Assembly: GCA_965267425.1 (NCBI GenBank)
Contig: OZ253959.1
Span: forward strand, 434,001 to 498,000
DNA from: G965267425 sp965267425
GTDB taxonomy: Bacteria > Bacteroidota > Bacteroidia > Flavobacteriales_E > Vicingaceae
DNA length: 64,000 nucleotides
Reading direction: 5' to 3'
The notes beneath the pieces were generated by a model, which saw only the letters and a list, made by a program, of their open reading frames with translations, was not told where the DNA came from and did no database searches. Positions 25,066-34,736 of this stretch are shown in pieces. Every line of letters begins with the position of its first letter. Position 1 is the first letter of the stretch. The position numbers and the translations under genes were made by a program.

Positions 25066-25947
25066 ATGATCAACGAAGCACTGCTCCAACAAATAATCTC
25101 GTCCATCAAAGCTGCAGGATACCCGTTTTCCACTGTGAAATCAGTGAATTCAGTAGGCGGTGGATCCATCAATCAGACCTATCAAATCAATTCAACCAAG
25201 CAGCAGTACTTTGTTAAAATCAATAGCGCCACACGATACCCAGGCATGTTTGCAGCTGAGGAAAAGGGGCTACAGTTACTATCAAAAAATTGTGAATTGG
25301 CCATCCCCAATGTGATTAGCCATGCGAAATGGCAGGACGATGCTTTTTTGGTATTGGAGTTCATACCATCAGAAAATCGAAAAAAGGATTTTTGGGAACA
25401 TTTCGGAGAACACCTGGCACACCTACACCAACAATCTTCCGCACAATTTGGATTGGATCACAACAATTACATTGGTTCGTTACCGCAATCCAATACATTT
25501 CACCAAACATGGGCGGAGTTTTTTGTGGTAGAAAGATTGGAACCATTGATGAAACAGGCGCGAGATGAAAACCTGTGCGATTACAACCTTTCACGAAAAT
25601 TCGATAGCCTATTCCACAAAATGGATACATTGTTTCCACAAGACCCACCTGCGTTATTGCATGGTGATCTTTGGAGCGGAAATTTCATGACTGGTCCTGA
25701 GGGGTTTGCTTCCATTTATGATCCGGCAGTGTATTATGGTCATCGGGAAATGGATTTGGGAATGAGTCGTTTGTTTGGTGGTTTCGATGCCGCTTTTTAT
25801 CGTTCGTATCATCATACTTATCCTTTGGAAAAAGGGTGGGAGGAGCGATTGGAATTGGCCAATCTTTATCCACTTTTAGTACATCTCCTTTTATTTGGAA
25901 CGGGATACCTGTCAGGGATTCAACGTACGTTGTCCAACTACGCCTGA
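25066..25947 (+). CDS. Fructosamine kinase family protein
   Basis: A 293-residue cytoplasmic kinase of the fructosamine/ketosamine-3-kinase family, with an aminoglycoside-phosphotransferase-like fold. The N-lobe shows VNSVGGGSINQTYQI and YFVKIN with the ATP-binding Lys. The catalytic loop LLHGDLWSGNF and the metal-binding IYDPAVYYGHREMDL are intact. Family members phosphorylate sugar amines on glycated proteins so that they decompose, a repair function. The gene starts 53 bp after the tRNA and overlaps the 3' end of meaB by ten bases on the opposite strand. Confidence 0.92.
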   Translation: MINEALLQQIISSIKAAGYPFSTVKSVNSVGGGSINQTYQINSTKQQYFVKINSATRYPGMFAAEEKGLQLLSKNCELAIPNVISHAKWQDDAFLVLEFIPSENRKKDFWEHFGEHLAHLHQQSSAQFGLDHNNYIGSLPQSNTFHQTWAEFFVVERLEPLMKQARDENLCDYNLSRKFDSLFHKMDTLFPQDPPALLHGDLWSGNFMTGPEGFASIYDPAVYYGHREMDLGMSRLFGGFDAAFYRSYHHTYPLEKGWEERLELANLYPLLVHLLLFGTGYLSGIQRTLSNYA

Positions 25948-26924
25948 AGGTTTTTTAAGAATTCAGCCGCAGCACGCGTAGGACTTTTTTTGCCAGCTGT
26001 GATGGCTTTTTCCATTTCGCGAATGGTGGTTTCGTATGCTGGTGACTGAGCCAATTGTTGCTCCATCAAATGCCGAATGCTGTTGTGAAACCAAATGACG
26101 TCCTGGTGTTGTCTCAATTGGTCAATGCCATTGTTGCCTAATTGATCAAAGTAGGCTTGCACCATGTTCCAGGCTTTGTCAAGTCCCTGGTTTTCTAAAG
26201 CCGAACAATGATCGACTTTGGTGCTCCAGTTGTTTTCAGCATTGGATAAAAAATGCAATGCACTTTTGTATTCGGAAGCAGCTTTTTTGGCTTTGGTTAA
26301 ATTGTCACCATCGGCTTTGTTGATCAATACCCCATCTGCCAATTCCATGATGCCACGTTTAATGCCTTGTAATTCATCACCGGCACCAGCTAACATGAGC
26401 AACATGAAAAAATCCACCATGTTCCGAACATCGGTTTCGGATTGACCCACACCTACCGTTTCAATAAGAATGACATCGTATCCTGCTGCCTCACACAAGG
26501 TTATGGTTTCCCTGGTTTTGGCGGCAACTCCTCCCAGAGATCCAGAAGTTGGTGAAGGTCGGATGAAGGCATTATCCAATTGTGACAGTTCAGTCATTCG
26601 TGTTTTGTCGCCTAAAATGCTTCCACCAGAGACCGTGCTACTCGGATCTATGGCCAGTACAGCCACTTTTTTGCCCAGTTTTTCAATCAAATATTTTCCA
26701 AAAACATTGATGAAAGTGCTTTTTCCTACACCAGGAACACCGGTGATGCCAATGCGAACTGCTGATCTTTTTTCAGCCAAACAAGCGTCGATAATTTCCG
26801 TCGCAAACGACTGGTGTTCGGGCAATGTGCTTTCCACCATCGTAATTCCTTTGCTCAAAAATTGCTTGTCGCCGGAACTTATTTTGGCCACAAAATCACG
26901 TGGTTCTACATCAAATTTTTGCAT
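25938..26924 (-). CDS. meaB: Methylmalonyl-CoA mutase-associated GTPase MeaB
   Basis: A 328-residue G3E-type GTPase (MeaB/ArgK). It has Walker A GVPGVGKST (residues 62-70), the conserved LAIDPSSTVSGGSILGDKTR, the switch motif ETVGVGQSETDV and the base-recognition NKADGDN. MeaB guards and reloads the adenosylcobalamin cofactor of methylmalonyl-CoA mutase. The mutase genes are not in the window. The C-terminal dimerisation region is present and the length is normal. It converges with the fructosamine kinase gene and is divergent from the efflux operon. Confidence 0.93.
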   Translation of the reverse strand: MQKFDVEPRDFVAKISSGDKQFLSKGITMVESTLPEHQSFATEIIDACLAEKRSAVRIGITGVPGVGKSTFINVFGKYLIEKLGKKVAVLAIDPSSTVSGGSILGDKTRMTELSQLDNAFIRPSPTSGSLGGVAAKTRETITLCEAAGYDVILIETVGVGQSETDVRNMVDFFMLLMLAGAGDELQGIKRGIMELADGVLINKADGDNLTKAKKAASEYKSALHFLSNAENNWSTKVDHCSALENQGLDKAWNMVQAYFDQLGNNGIDQLRQHQDVIWFHNSIRHLMEQQLAQSPAYETTIREMEKAITAGKKSPTRAAAEFLKNLQA

Positions 26925-27080
26925 TCTGCTAATTAACGTTTTTTAGCAATCTACGTCAAATATAACTATCCGTATTGTATATATTTGCTTGCGCTTGACC
27001 ACTTAGAATTCCATATTGCCGTTGATGTAATATTCAAAAGTCCAAGTGAGTCTTGCAGTACTTTTGCGAAAATATCAACT

Positions 27081-28208
27081 ATGAAACTACGCCAACTGAT
27101 CATCGCCTCTATTGGGTTGTTGATTGTTTTTCTTATTGTATTTCGTCTTACAAGCAATACCAAATCCGATACTGAGGATGAAAAGGAACAGGTAGCAGCA
27201 TTGAAATACGTCAATGTGGTAAAGGTTAAAAATGGTGAAGTTCCCGTGATCATTCATGGATATGGTCGTGTGCTTTCATCTCGAAATGTATTGGTGGCTG
27301 CCGAAGTACAGGGAAAGCTTAAAAATGGGAATGTCAAACTGAAGGCCGGTAACCGTTTTAAACGTGGCGATTTGTTGTTCAGCATTGATGATACCGAAGC
27401 GAACTATTCATTAAAATCCAGAAAAAGTTCTTACCTCACACAATTGGCTGCGGCATTGGCGGATTTAAAAATTGATTTTCCCGGTGAACACAAAAAGTGG
27501 GAGTCTTTTTTTGAAAGCATTGATGTGGAAAAAGATCTTCCGGAATTACCTGAAATAAAGGGTATTAAACAAAAAACATACTTGGCATCCCGTCAGATAT
27601 TGAATGAATATTATGCCATCAAAGCGGACGAAGAGCGGTTAAAGAAATACCATAATTATGCACCATTTGATGGAAGCATTGTGGAGGTGTTTCAGGAAGC
27701 AGGAGCGGTTGCCAATCCTGGAGGTCAGGTGGCTCGCATCATCCAACATGCAGATTTAGAGGTAGAAGTACCTTTGAGTTTATCCGATGTCAATTTTGTC
27801 AAAAAAGGAAATCCGGTCACCTTGCACGATCAAAATTCTAACCTGAACTGGCAAGGTACTGTGAGTCGAATTGGTGGAAACGTTGACCAGAATTCACAAT
27901 CGGTAAATGCATATGTCAATGTTCAACGTAATGAATCGGGCAACATATTTGACGGCATGTATATGGAAGTTCATTTTGAAGTGGGTTCGATGGCAGAATC
28001 CGTTTTGCTACCAAGAAAGGCTTTGCTGAACAACAACAGTGTCTATTATGTCAAAGACAGCACGCTTGATCAGAAATCCTTGGAAATTCTTCAGTGGCGC
28101 AAAGACTCTGTGATTGCGAAGGGTTTGAAAGACAATACCCTCGTAGTGGCCGAACCCCTTGTGCAGGTTTCGGACAGTATGAAAGTTGAACCCATTATCC
28201 TGCCATGA
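27081..28208 (+). CDS. RND efflux periplasmic adaptor (membrane fusion protein)
   Basis: A 375-residue adaptor of the HlyD/AcrA family. The ATG at 27081 (MKLRQLIIASIGLLIVFLIV) begins directly with the membrane anchor; the frame upstream lacks such a signal. A lipoyl-like half (VLVAAEVQGKLKNGNVKLKA and RFKRGDLLFSIDD), a helical hairpin (ALADLKIDF through LKKYHNYA) and a beta-barrel region (YAPFDGSIVEVFQEAGAVAN, then AYVNVQRNESG) are in the usual order. It links the inner membrane pump to the outer membrane channel. The pump gene overlaps its stop by four bases. A TACTTTTG -7 box lies at 27059-27066. Confidence 0.9.
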   Translation: MKLRQLIIASIGLLIVFLIVFRLTSNTKSDTEDEKEQVAALKYVNVVKVKNGEVPVIIHGYGRVLSSRNVLVAAEVQGKLKNGNVKLKAGNRFKRGDLLFSIDDTEANYSLKSRKSSYLTQLAAALADLKIDFPGEHKKWESFFESIDVEKDLPELPEIKGIKQKTYLASRQILNEYYAIKADEERLKKYHNYAPFDGSIVEVFQEAGAVANPGGQVARIIQHADLEVEVPLSLSDVNFVKKGNPVTLHDQNSNLNWQGTVSRIGGNVDQNSQSVNAYVNVQRNESGNIFDGMYMEVHFEVGSMAESVLLPRKALLNNNSVYYVKDSTLDQKSLEILQWRKDSVIAKGLKDNTLVVAEPLVQVSDSMKVEPIILP

Positions 28209-31200
28209 AAAAGGTCATTGAATTTTTTGTCAGGAAACCCATTTGGGCCAATGCACTGATATTCTTATCGGTCATCTTTGGTGTTATTGCACTGTATTCC
28301 ATTCCTAATTCATTTTTTCCGGAATTGCCTCCAAACCGAATCTCCATTTCGGTTTCTTATCCGGGAGCATCCCCAAAAGAAATGGAGGAGGGCATAACCA
28401 TTAAAATTGAAGAAGCTCTACAGGGAATCAATGGTATTGAAGAAACCTATTCTTCTTCTTCGGAAAATTATGTTCGCCTTACCGTTATTGCTTACCAGGA
28501 TGCTGATTTGGAGGAGGTGGCAACGGAAGTAAAAAATGCCGTAGACGCCATCAACTCCTTTCCGGAAGGCGCGGAAAAACCCATTGTGGTAAAGCAAAAA
28601 ACAGGAAGCATGGGTACCGTTGCTGCCTGGATTACACTGACGGGTGACATGGATATGATTGAACTCAAATCCATCGCTCAAGAGGTGGAAGATGATTTGT
28701 TGCTGTCAGGAAGAATTTCCCAGGTACGCATGAGTGGAGTTCCAGCCACGGAATTTTCCATTGAAATTGAAGAAGATGAATTGTTGCGTTACAACCTGCG
28801 ATTTGATGAGGTGGTGGATGCGGTGAGGAGAAACAATATTGATTTGTCCGCAGGTGCCATCAAAACCAGGAATGAAGAATTGTTGATCCGAACACGTGGC
28901 AGGAAATCAACCATTGATGAAATCAATCGCATTGTAGTTCGTTCCATGGCGTCTGGTCAATACATTACCGTTGGGGATGTGGCCGATGTTAAGTTTCAAT
29001 TTGAAGATACCCCGTATCGTTCCTTCATGAACGAGAAGCAAAGTATCGTTTTCACCATTGAAAAATTACCCTCTGAAGACTTGGGTGAGATTTCAGGAGA
29101 ACTCGACCGATTCATTGAAGAATTTAATGAAACGCATGACAATGCTGAACTCATTACCATGTTTCAGTTTTATGACATGCTTCAGCAGCGTATCGATCTA
29201 TTGATTGATAATGGTTTGATCGGATTATTTATGGTGTTATTCACCTTGGGATTATTCCTGAATCTAAGACTATCAGCATGGGTAGCTTTTGGTATTCCGT
29301 TTTCATTTTTGGGCATGTTCATCATAGGATTCATGTATGGCATCACTATCAATATGATTTCCCTCTTTGCTATGATTTTGGTCGTCGGAATTTTGGTGGA
29401 TGATGGGATCGTGATTGCCGAAAATATTTATGCCCATTTTGAAAAAGGAAAAACACCCTACAATGCCGTCATTGATGGCACCATGGAGGTATTGCCGGCG
29501 GTATTTACTTCTATCCTAACTACCATTGTTGCCTTTAGTGTATTGATGTTTATAGAAGGTCTGGAGATGATGGCCGAAATGGCATTTGTGGTCATGGCTT
29601 CACTGGGATTTTCATTGATTGAAGCATTTTTGATTTTGCCTTCTCACTTATCACATAAGAAAATATTGATGGGAGAACCGCTGAACAAATCCAGGGGTTA
29701 TTTTAACATTTTAGGAAGTGTGATTTGTTTTGCTCTGGCTTGGGTGTTGATCAATCGTGTTACCGAAGGCAATGTGAGCTTTTTTGTGCTGGTGGTCATC
29801 ACGTTGCTGATTTTGACCGGATTGATTTTGTTCATTCAAGCCGTAGGTAGAACTGGAGCAGAAAACTTCTTGAGGAAAAATGTAGATAAGTTCATTTCTG
29901 TATTGCGGGATAAATGGTATGGTTATTTGTTGCGTTCAGTGCTTAAACGATATTGGTTGTCAGCCTTTACCCCTTTGCTATTTATCATCATAGTATTCTC
30001 CCTTATGGGGAATGGAATCATACAAACCACCTTTTTCCCTGCCATTCCTTTTGATGATTTTAAAGTCGAGGTGGCCTTTAAGCCTGGAGAACGAGAAGAC
30101 AAAACGCAAGCCTTTTTGGAAATGTGTGAAGGTAAAGTGTTGGAGGTTGCCAAAGAATTAAAAGAAGAAACAGGTGAAGATTTGATCAAATACACCACAG
30201 TAGAAGTGGGGTATACAGAATCCTTGGGAGAAAATGGCGGAAATTGTGGATTGGTTCGAGTTTCATTGGATGTGGAAGGAAAAGGTATTTCCAGTTTTGA
30301 AATTGTGCGAAGGGTAAAAGAAAAGATAGGTGATGTGAAAGGCGCCGAAAAATTTATTGTTGGAGGTCAGGACCGCTGGGGAAAGCCAGTATCCATTGGA
30401 CTCAGGGGTAAGGATTACAATGAAATTAAAGAAGCCAGTGTTTTCCTGAAAGAGGAATTGAAAAAGACCAATAAACTTTCCAACATCACCCAAAACAATG
30501 CCATTGGTAAACGAGAGCTCAACTTACACTTAAAGCCAAAAGCGTATATGTTGGGCTTGAATCATGCGGCCATAGTTGGACAAATCAGGCAAGGGTTTTT
30601 TGGTGATGAGGCACAGCGCCTTATTGTAGGAACGGATGAAGTTAAGGTTTGGGTGAGGTACCCTGAAAATGACCGAAGCAGTTTAGGACAATTGGAGAAC
30701 ATGAAAATCAAAACGGCCGATGGAAAAAGGTATCCATTGAATTCGCTAGTGGATTATACCATTGAACGTGGTGAAGTCAGCATCAAACGTTACGATGGGG
30801 CCCGAGAAATTCTTATTGAGGCAGATTTAGCCGATGCGTATGGTTCGGCCACACAAGTATTGGGAGACATTAAGAGTGATATTATTCCTGTGTTGAAATC
30901 AACATTTCCGGGCATTAAAGTGACTTATCGTGGGCAACAGCGTCGTGCTGAAAAGTCAACCAAATCGGGCGGTGTAATGTTGATGGTAGCCTTGTTTTTA
31001 ATGTTCTTGATTATCTCACTTAATTTCAATTCCGTCTACCAATCCCTTATTATCATGGCGGTAATTCCTGCGGGTGTAGCGGGTTCCATCCTGGGGCATG
31101 GTTTAGAAAATTTACCTGTTTCCACGTTAAGCGCCTGGGGTATGATTGCCCTTTTGGGAATTTTGGTGAATGACGCGGTGGTGTTCCTGGATACATATAA

Positions 31201-31552
31201 CCGCGGATTAAAAGAAGGTTTAAATGTGAAAGACAGCATTTACAAAGCCGGAGTGAGTCGTTTTCGACCCATTGTATTGACTTCCATAACCACCATTGCC
31301 GGACTGTACCCATTGATATTGGAAGAAAGTTTCCAGGCACAGTTTTTAATTCCAATGGCTGTTTCGGTGGCGTATGGTGTACTATTTGGCACATCTTTCA
31401 TATTGTTGTTTTTCCCGGTACTGGTGTTGATTATGAATGATATGAAACGAGCAATCAGATGGGTATGGACAGGTGTAAAACCGTCAAAAGAAGAAGTGGA
31501 ACCTACCATTGTCGATATACGTCGATTGGAAGAAATAAATGAGATGCGATGA
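28205..31552 (+). CDS. RND-family efflux pump (inner membrane permease)
   Basis: An 1115-residue proton-driven exporter of the AcrB/HAE type. After the first helix comes the porter-domain start FPELPPNRISISVSYPGASP. TM4 carries the proton-relay pair Asp399-Asp400 in GILVDDGIVIAENIY. The second half repeats the layout, with ALFLMFLIISLNFNSVYQSL and GILVNDAVVFLDTYNRG. It is longer than typical AcrB because of an insertion between TM6 and TM7, around residues 495-560, that contains extra hydrophobic segments (ILGSVICFALAWVLINR, SFFVLVVITLLILTGLI). Substrate is unknown. It is the central gene of the adaptor-pump-TolC operon, with four-base overlaps on both sides. Confidence 0.92.
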   Translation: MKKVIEFFVRKPIWANALIFLSVIFGVIALYSIPNSFFPELPPNRISISVSYPGASPKEMEEGITIKIEEALQGINGIEETYSSSSENYVRLTVIAYQDADLEEVATEVKNAVDAINSFPEGAEKPIVVKQKTGSMGTVAAWITLTGDMDMIELKSIAQEVEDDLLLSGRISQVRMSGVPATEFSIEIEEDELLRYNLRFDEVVDAVRRNNIDLSAGAIKTRNEELLIRTRGRKSTIDEINRIVVRSMASGQYITVGDVADVKFQFEDTPYRSFMNEKQSIVFTIEKLPSEDLGEISGELDRFIEEFNETHDNAELITMFQFYDMLQQRIDLLIDNGLIGLFMVLFTLGLFLNLRLSAWVAFGIPFSFLGMFIIGFMYGITINMISLFAMILVVGILVDDGIVIAENIYAHFEKGKTPYNAVIDGTMEVLPAVFTSILTTIVAFSVLMFIEGLEMMAEMAFVVMASLGFSLIEAFLILPSHLSHKKILMGEPLNKSRGYFNILGSVICFALAWVLINRVTEGNVSFFVLVVITLLILTGLILFIQAVGRTGAENFLRKNVDKFISVLRDKWYGYLLRSVLKRYWLSAFTPLLFIIIVFSLMGNGIIQTTFFPAIPFDDFKVEVAFKPGEREDKTQAFLEMCEGKVLEVAKELKEETGEDLIKYTTVEVGYTESLGENGGNCGLVRVSLDVEGKGISSFEIVRRVKEKIGDVKGAEKFIVGGQDRWGKPVSIGLRGKDYNEIKEASVFLKEELKKTNKLSNITQNNAIGKRELNLHLKPKAYMLGLNHAAIVGQIRQGFFGDEAQRLIVGTDEVKVWVRYPENDRSSLGQLENMKIKTADGKRYPLNSLVDYTIERGEVSIKRYDGAREILIEADLADAYGSATQVLGDIKSDIIPVLKSTFPGIKVTYRGQQRRAEKSTKSGGVMLMVALFLMFLIISLNFNSVYQSLIIMAVIPAGVAGSILGHGLENLPVSTLSAWGMIALLGILVNDAVVFLDTYNRGLKEGLNVKDSIYKAGVSRFRPIVLTSITTIAGLYPLILEESFQAQFLIPMAVSVAYGVLFGTSFILLFFPVLVLIMNDMKRAIRWVWTGVKPSKEEVEPTIVDIRRLEEINEMR

Positions 31553-32916
31553 GAAGAGTAGGGTTGTTGGTGTTATTGGTAGCAGTTTTTCATGTGGCAA
31601 AAGCTCAGGAATCGCTCAATTTATCGGAAGCCGTTAAGCGCTGTTTGGAAAACAATTATGAAATCGAAATTCAGGAAAATCTTGTTGAACAGGCCGAGAA
31701 CAATAACTCCTGGGGCGAAGCGGGTAGACTTCCATCTTTGAACCTTTCGGTTAGTCAAACCAATCGAGCAAGCGATGCCATACAAGTAGGATCACCATTC
31801 CAGGCCTTGGGTGTCACACTTTCAAATTCTTTGGACCCTCAATTGAATCTTAACTGGGTACTTTTTGATGGGTTTAGGGCCAACATTACCAAAGATCGTT
31901 TAGAACAATTGCAGTTGGAAACGCAGGGCAATGCCGATATCGTATTATCCAATACCATTCAAGCGTTGATTTTGGCTTATTACCGAACCAGCCTGGAGCA
32001 AGAACGCCTGGAAGTATTTGAGAATACCCTGAAATTGAGTCGAGACAAGTATCAATATGTAAAGTCAAAACAATCGTATGGAGCGGCAGTTACTTCGGAA
32101 GTGCTGTTGGAAGAAGGCAATTACTTAACCGATTCTGTGAACTATATAAATCAACAACTCACTTATAATCAATCGTTTAGAGAGTTGAATAAATTGATGG
32201 TGGCCAAAAATCCAAATGAAACGTATTCCCTGGATGTTTTAGAACCAGCCGTCAATACTTATGCATATAGTGATTTGGAGCAGAAAGCTTTTGCAGAGAA
32301 CATCGATTTAAAGAAAAAGTACATCTCTCAATCCATCATCAAACATGAAATCGAATTGAGCAGGGCCTCCTCATATCCGAAATTTTCAATGGATATAAAC
32401 GTGGGAACCAGCATTGGTCAAACCGACTTCAGCAATGCCGAATTTTTTGATCAGACTACCAGGGAATATGTGTCTGGGCCTTCGGAGCCTCAATCCAACG
32501 TCACCAACAATTATGGCTTGAATTTTTCCATAACGTATAACTTGTTCAATGGCAAAAAAGTGAATCGCGCCATTAAAAATGCTATTGTAAGAGAAAGCAT
32601 AGGTGACCTGGAAATCGAAAGTATGAAGTATTCATTGACCACAGATTTGAGCAATGCACTGGATGAATACAATTTCAGACAGCAGATATATTACATCAAC
32701 AAAAGGAAAATGGAATCGGCCAAATTGAACTTAGACATCTCAGAAGAGAAGTTCAAGTTGGGGGCCATCAATTCTTTTGACTTTCGAACCGTTCAGGTCA
32801 ATTATCTCACTGCAGCGCTTCAGGAACTTAATTCCCGTTTTGGATTGAAAGAATCCGAGTTAAACCTCTTGCGACTTACTGGTGGGATTTTGGAAGTTTA
32901 TTCGAATAATCCCTAA
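31549..32916 (+). CDS. TolC-family outer membrane efflux protein
   Basis: A 455-residue outer membrane channel subunit with a signal peptide (MRRVGLLVLLVAVFHVAKAQ). It consists of two OEP repeats with long helices; the first begins LNLSEAVKRCLENNYEIEIQ and the second covers the C-terminal half, ending near LNLLRLTGGILEVY. NLNWVLFDGFRANITKDRLE and YGLNFSITYNLFNGKKVNRA are the typical strand-helix entries of each repeat. It completes the tripartite efflux system with the adaptor and pump encoded just upstream. Its ATG overlaps the pump stop by four bases. Confidence 0.92.
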   Translation: MRRVGLLVLLVAVFHVAKAQESLNLSEAVKRCLENNYEIEIQENLVEQAENNNSWGEAGRLPSLNLSVSQTNRASDAIQVGSPFQALGVTLSNSLDPQLNLNWVLFDGFRANITKDRLEQLQLETQGNADIVLSNTIQALILAYYRTSLEQERLEVFENTLKLSRDKYQYVKSKQSYGAAVTSEVLLEEGNYLTDSVNYINQQLTYNQSFRELNKLMVAKNPNETYSLDVLEPAVNTYAYSDLEQKAFAENIDLKKKYISQSIIKHEIELSRASSYPKFSMDINVGTSIGQTDFSNAEFFDQTTREYVSGPSEPQSNVTNNYGLNFSITYNLFNGKKVNRAIKNAIVRESIGDLEIESMKYSLTTDLSNALDEYNFRQQIYYINKRKMESAKLNLDISEEKFKLGAINSFDFRTVQVNYLTAALQELNSRFGLKESELNLLRLTGGILEVYSNNP

Positions 32917-32942
32917 GGAATAATTTTATTCAATAATATTCT

Positions 32943-32950
32943 TATCTTTG
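32943..32950 (+). promoter_or_regulatory. -7 promoter element of the rimP-nusA-infB operon
   Basis: TATCTTTG matches TAnnTTTG and lies 27 bases after the tolC-like stop. The predicted transcript starts near 32957 and includes the hairpin at 32976-33000 in its leader. No -33 TTG is evident. Confidence 0.5.
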
Positions 32951-32975
32951 CTGCGGATTTTATATGACAGTATTT

Positions 32976-33000
32976 GAGGGGACAATAGTCCCCTCTTTTT
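32976..33000 (+). promoter_or_regulatory. Hairpin/T-tract leader upstream of rimP
   Basis: GAGGGGAC (32976-32983) and GTCCCCTC (32988-32995) form a perfect eight-base stem with loop AATA, followed by a T run. It sits between the -7 element and the rimP ATG, so it is either an attenuator-like leader for the operon or a terminator for the efflux operon read-through. Confidence 0.6.
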
Positions 33001-33005
33001 ATGGC

Positions 33006-33458
33006 ATGGATTTATCAAAAGAAAGGATTGAACAATGGTTTGCGGAAGCTGAGATGGCCGACGAAATTTTTTTGGTGGACGTCAAGGATGCAAAGCAAAA
33101 ATGGGTCATAGAAATTGAAAGCGATTCAGGTATTGCGGTGAATGACTGCATCAAAGTCAGCAGGCTGATTGAAGGGAAGTTGTTGGAAAAGGAAATAGAC
33201 ATTGCATTGGAAGTAACTTCTCCCGGAGCAGATAGTTCATTTAAAGTAAAACGTCAATACAACAAGAATGTGGGAAGGACTGTTGAGGTATTGACCAATG
33301 ATCATAAAAAATCTACGGGAATGTTGGTGTCAGTAAATGATGACTCCATCATTCTTGAAAAAAACGTTGGTAAAAAAGGACAAATAAAAAAAGAAGAATT
33401 AATAATAAATTTTGACCAGATAATGGAAACAAAAGCTGTAATCTCATTTAAACGATAA
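33006..33458 (+). CDS. rimP: Ribosome maturation factor RimP
   Basis: A 150-residue protein from the ATG at 33006 (MDLSKERIEQWFAEAE). An in-frame ATG at 32964 would read through the leader hairpin and is rejected. The N-terminal domain has DVKDAKQKWVIEIESDSGIA and the conserved CIKVSRLIEGKL. The signature LEVTSPGADSSFK is followed by an Sm-like C-terminal domain (VEVLTNDHKKSTGMLVSV). RimP helps assemble the 30S subunit. It opens the rimP-nusA-infB operon. Confidence 0.92.
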   Translation: MDLSKERIEQWFAEAEMADEIFLVDVKDAKQKWVIEIESDSGIAVNDCIKVSRLIEGKLLEKEIDIALEVTSPGADSSFKVKRQYNKNVGRTVEVLTNDHKKSTGMLVSVNDDSIILEKNVGKKGQIKKEELIINFDQIMETKAVISFKR

Positions 33459-33462
33459 TAAA

Positions 33463-34698
33463 ATGGCTAGTGTAAATTTGATTGAATCTTTCTCAGAATT
33501 TAAGGAGTTCAAAAACATTGATCGCTCAACCATGATGCGCATACTCGAAGAAGTATTTCGAGGTATGGTTCAAAAGAAATATGGTTCTGATGAAAATTTT
33601 GATATCATTATCAATATTGATAAAGGAGACCTTGAAGTGTGGTGGAACCGTGAAATTGTCAACGATGGTGAAGTAGAAGACGAGGGTTCGCAGATAGAAT
33701 ATTCGAAAGCAATTAAAATTGAGCCTGATTTTGAAGTAGGTGAAGAAGTATCTGAAGAAGTGAAGTTGGAAGATTTTGGAAGACGTTCGGTGCTTGCCTT
33801 GCGTCAAAATTTGATCAGCAAGATTCTTGAGCTTGAAAAAAGTAACATTTTCAACAAATACAAAGATCGTATTGGAGAAATCGTGACTGGAGAAGTGTAT
33901 CAGATCTGGAAAAAGGAGTTGTTGGTATTGGATGATGAAGGCAACGAATTGATTCTTCCTAAAACCGAACAAATTCCTAACGATTATTTCAAAAAAGGAG
34001 ATACCATTCGTGCCGTTGTGGAGAGAGTGGAAATGAAAAACAACAAACCACTGGTTATCTTGTCTAGAATTTCTCCGAAATTCCTTGAGCGTTTGTTCGA
34101 ATTGGAAGTTCCTGAGGTTTTTGATGGGTTGATTACCATTAAGAAAATTGTCAGAGAGCCGGGAGAAAGAGCAAAAGTGGCCGTTGAATCTTACGATGAT
34201 AGAATTGATCCAGTAGGTGCTTGTGTGGGAATGAAAGGATCAAGAATTCACGGTATCGTGAGGGAATTGAGAAATGAAAACATTGATGTAATCAACTTTA
34301 CCAGCAATACTCAATTGTTTATCAGTAGAGCGTTGAGTCCTGCCAAAATCAGCAGCATCTCATTAAATGACGATGAGCAAAAAGCTGAAGTATTTTTGAA
34401 ACCGGATCAGGTTTCATTGGCTATTGGTAAAGGAGGATTCAATATTAAATTAGCAGGTTCATTAACCGGGTACGAAATTGATGTCTTTAGAGAATTGGAA
34501 GACAACAATGAGGACGTTGCGTTGGATGAATTTGTAGATGAAATTGATGGATGGGTATTGGACGAATTGAAAAAAGTAGGATGCGATACGGCAAAAAGCG
34601 TGTTGGAACTTACTACTAATGATTTGGCCAAAAGAACAGACCTTGAAGTTGAAACCATTGAAGAAGTAAGAAAAATTTTCGAATCTGAGTTTGAATAA
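33463..34698 (+). CDS. nusA: Transcription termination/antitermination factor NusA
   Basis: A 411-residue RNA polymerase-binding factor. The N-terminal domain (about 1-130) is followed by an S1 domain (GEIVTGEVYQIWKKELLVLD) and two KH domains (GACVGMKGSRIHGIVREL and LAIGKGGFNIKLAGSLTGYE). A short C-terminal segment with helix-hairpin-helix character follows (LKKVGCDTAKSVLELTTNDL). NusA controls pausing and termination. It starts four bases after rimP and precedes infB by 38 bp, the usual order although the intervening ylxR found in other phyla is absent. Confidence 0.95.
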   Translation: MASVNLIESFSEFKEFKNIDRSTMMRILEEVFRGMVQKKYGSDENFDIIINIDKGDLEVWWNREIVNDGEVEDEGSQIEYSKAIKIEPDFEVGEEVSEEVKLEDFGRRSVLALRQNLISKILELEKSNIFNKYKDRIGEIVTGEVYQIWKKELLVLDDEGNELILPKTEQIPNDYFKKGDTIRAVVERVEMKNNKPLVILSRISPKFLERLFELEVPEVFDGLITIKKIVREPGERAKVAVESYDDRIDPVGACVGMKGSRIHGIVRELRNENIDVINFTSNTQLFISRALSPAKISSISLNDDEQKAEVFLKPDQVSLAIGKGGFNIKLAGSLTGYEIDVFRELEDNNEDVALDEFVDEIDGWVLDELKKVGCDTAKSVLELTTNDLAKRTDLEVETIEEVRKIFESEFE

Positions 34699-34736
34699 AC
34701 CAGATCTGAAACGCATGTAATAAATAGAATTTTTTT

